Source of the DNA: an uncultured Planctomycetaceae bacterium
GTDB taxonomy: Bacteria; Planctomycetota; Planctomycetia; Planctomycetales; Planctomycetaceae
Reading direction: 5' to 3'
Assembly (NCBI GenBank): GCA_903861195.1
Contig: CAIOTJ010000471.1
Coordinates: forward strand, 1-33,512
DNA length: 33,512 nucleotides
This document shows positions 33,351 through 33,512 of this stretch, one piece after another; position 1 is the first letter of the stretch, and every line of letters begins with the position of its first letter. The notes under the pieces are model-generated. The model did not search any database. It saw only the letters and a program-made list of their open reading frames with translations, and was not told the DNA's origin. The translations under genes and the position numbers were made by a program.

Positions 33351-33512
33351 ATGATTTCCGATCTTCCGCTTTGCGATTTCACCCAGCCCCTCGAACTGCA
33401 GGCGGTGCGCGAACTGGGACGGCAGGTGGTGCGCTTCGCCCACGCGCTCCCCCGGCACCGCCGCCAGTCGGGGGAAGTCGCGGGGCAGTTGCGCCTCTCC
33501 ACAGAACATTGC
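33351..33512 (+). CDS. Partial gene at window edge, next in the phage-like cluster
   Basis: 54 codons from an ATG at 33351 remain open at the right edge (MISDLPLCDFTQPLELQAVR...). An in-frame ATG at 33297 would add 18 residues. No family is recognised. Position suggests a head-tail connector or tail protein, but this is only context. Base composition matches the neighbouring genes. Confidence 0.45.
   Translation, partial: MISDLPLCDFTQPLELQAVRELGRQVVRFAHALPRHRRQSGEVAGQLRLSTEHC

Noticed and set aside
1-33512. CRISPR arrays, tRNA or rRNA genes, riboswitches
   Set aside because: No regularly spaced repeats, cloverleaf-like segments or known aptamer cores were seen in the intergenic regions; a covariance-model scan would be needed to exclude small RNAs.

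Overview
The window (33,512 bp, GC-rich) looks like the chromosome of a planctomycete. The argument is protein content: a twin-arginine DUF1501 protein, a DUF1570 metalloprotease-like protein, very long di-haem cytochrome c peroxidase-type proteins, a CotH-kinase lipoprotein, a secreted DUF11-repeat protein and a type-2 (eukaryote-like) isoleucyl-tRNA synthetase tail. This combination is characteristic of Planctomycetota, but no rRNA or other phylogenetic marker is present, so the assignment is inference.

Layout. 1-8.2 kb: the 3' end of ileS, an MFS transporter, an alpha-glucan phosphorylase with an N-terminal GAF domain, a minus-strand DUF1570 protein framed by two copies of a palindromic GGACCTG(A/T)CCCC repeat, and a DUF455 ferritin-like protein ending at a 13-bp hairpin. 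8.2-14.0 kb (minus strand): a tight three-gene redox operon, transcribed as multicopper oxidase, then SCO1/SenC copper chaperone (ATGA overlap), then an unusually long di-haem peroxidase-like cytochrome. 14.5-25.3 kb: DUF1501 protein, PIN-domain protein, RoxA/MauG-like di-haem cytochrome, DUF11-repeat exported protein, gamma-glutamyltransferase with a 15-bp minisatellite, GcvT, and a sialidase-like Asp-box protein. 25.4-27.4 kb: a CotH-kinase lipoprotein on the minus strand.

27.8 kb to the right edge: a run of plus-strand genes reading as the head-morphogenesis module of a tailed phage or gene-transfer-agent-like particle: portal, capsid protease fused to a scaffold-like tail, a possible head-decoration protein, major capsid protein, a small head-tail-size protein and one more gene cut by the edge. 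No terminase, integrase, repressor or attachment site precedes the portal; the neighbour is an ordinary chromosomal gene on the other strand. The capsid gene is bracketed by strong inverted repeats. This is the most interesting part of the window and could be a domesticated particle, but the right half lies outside.

No rRNA, tRNA, CRISPR array or transposase gene was recognised. The plus strand appears G-rich in the left third and C-rich in the right half, judged from a few hand-counted lines only.
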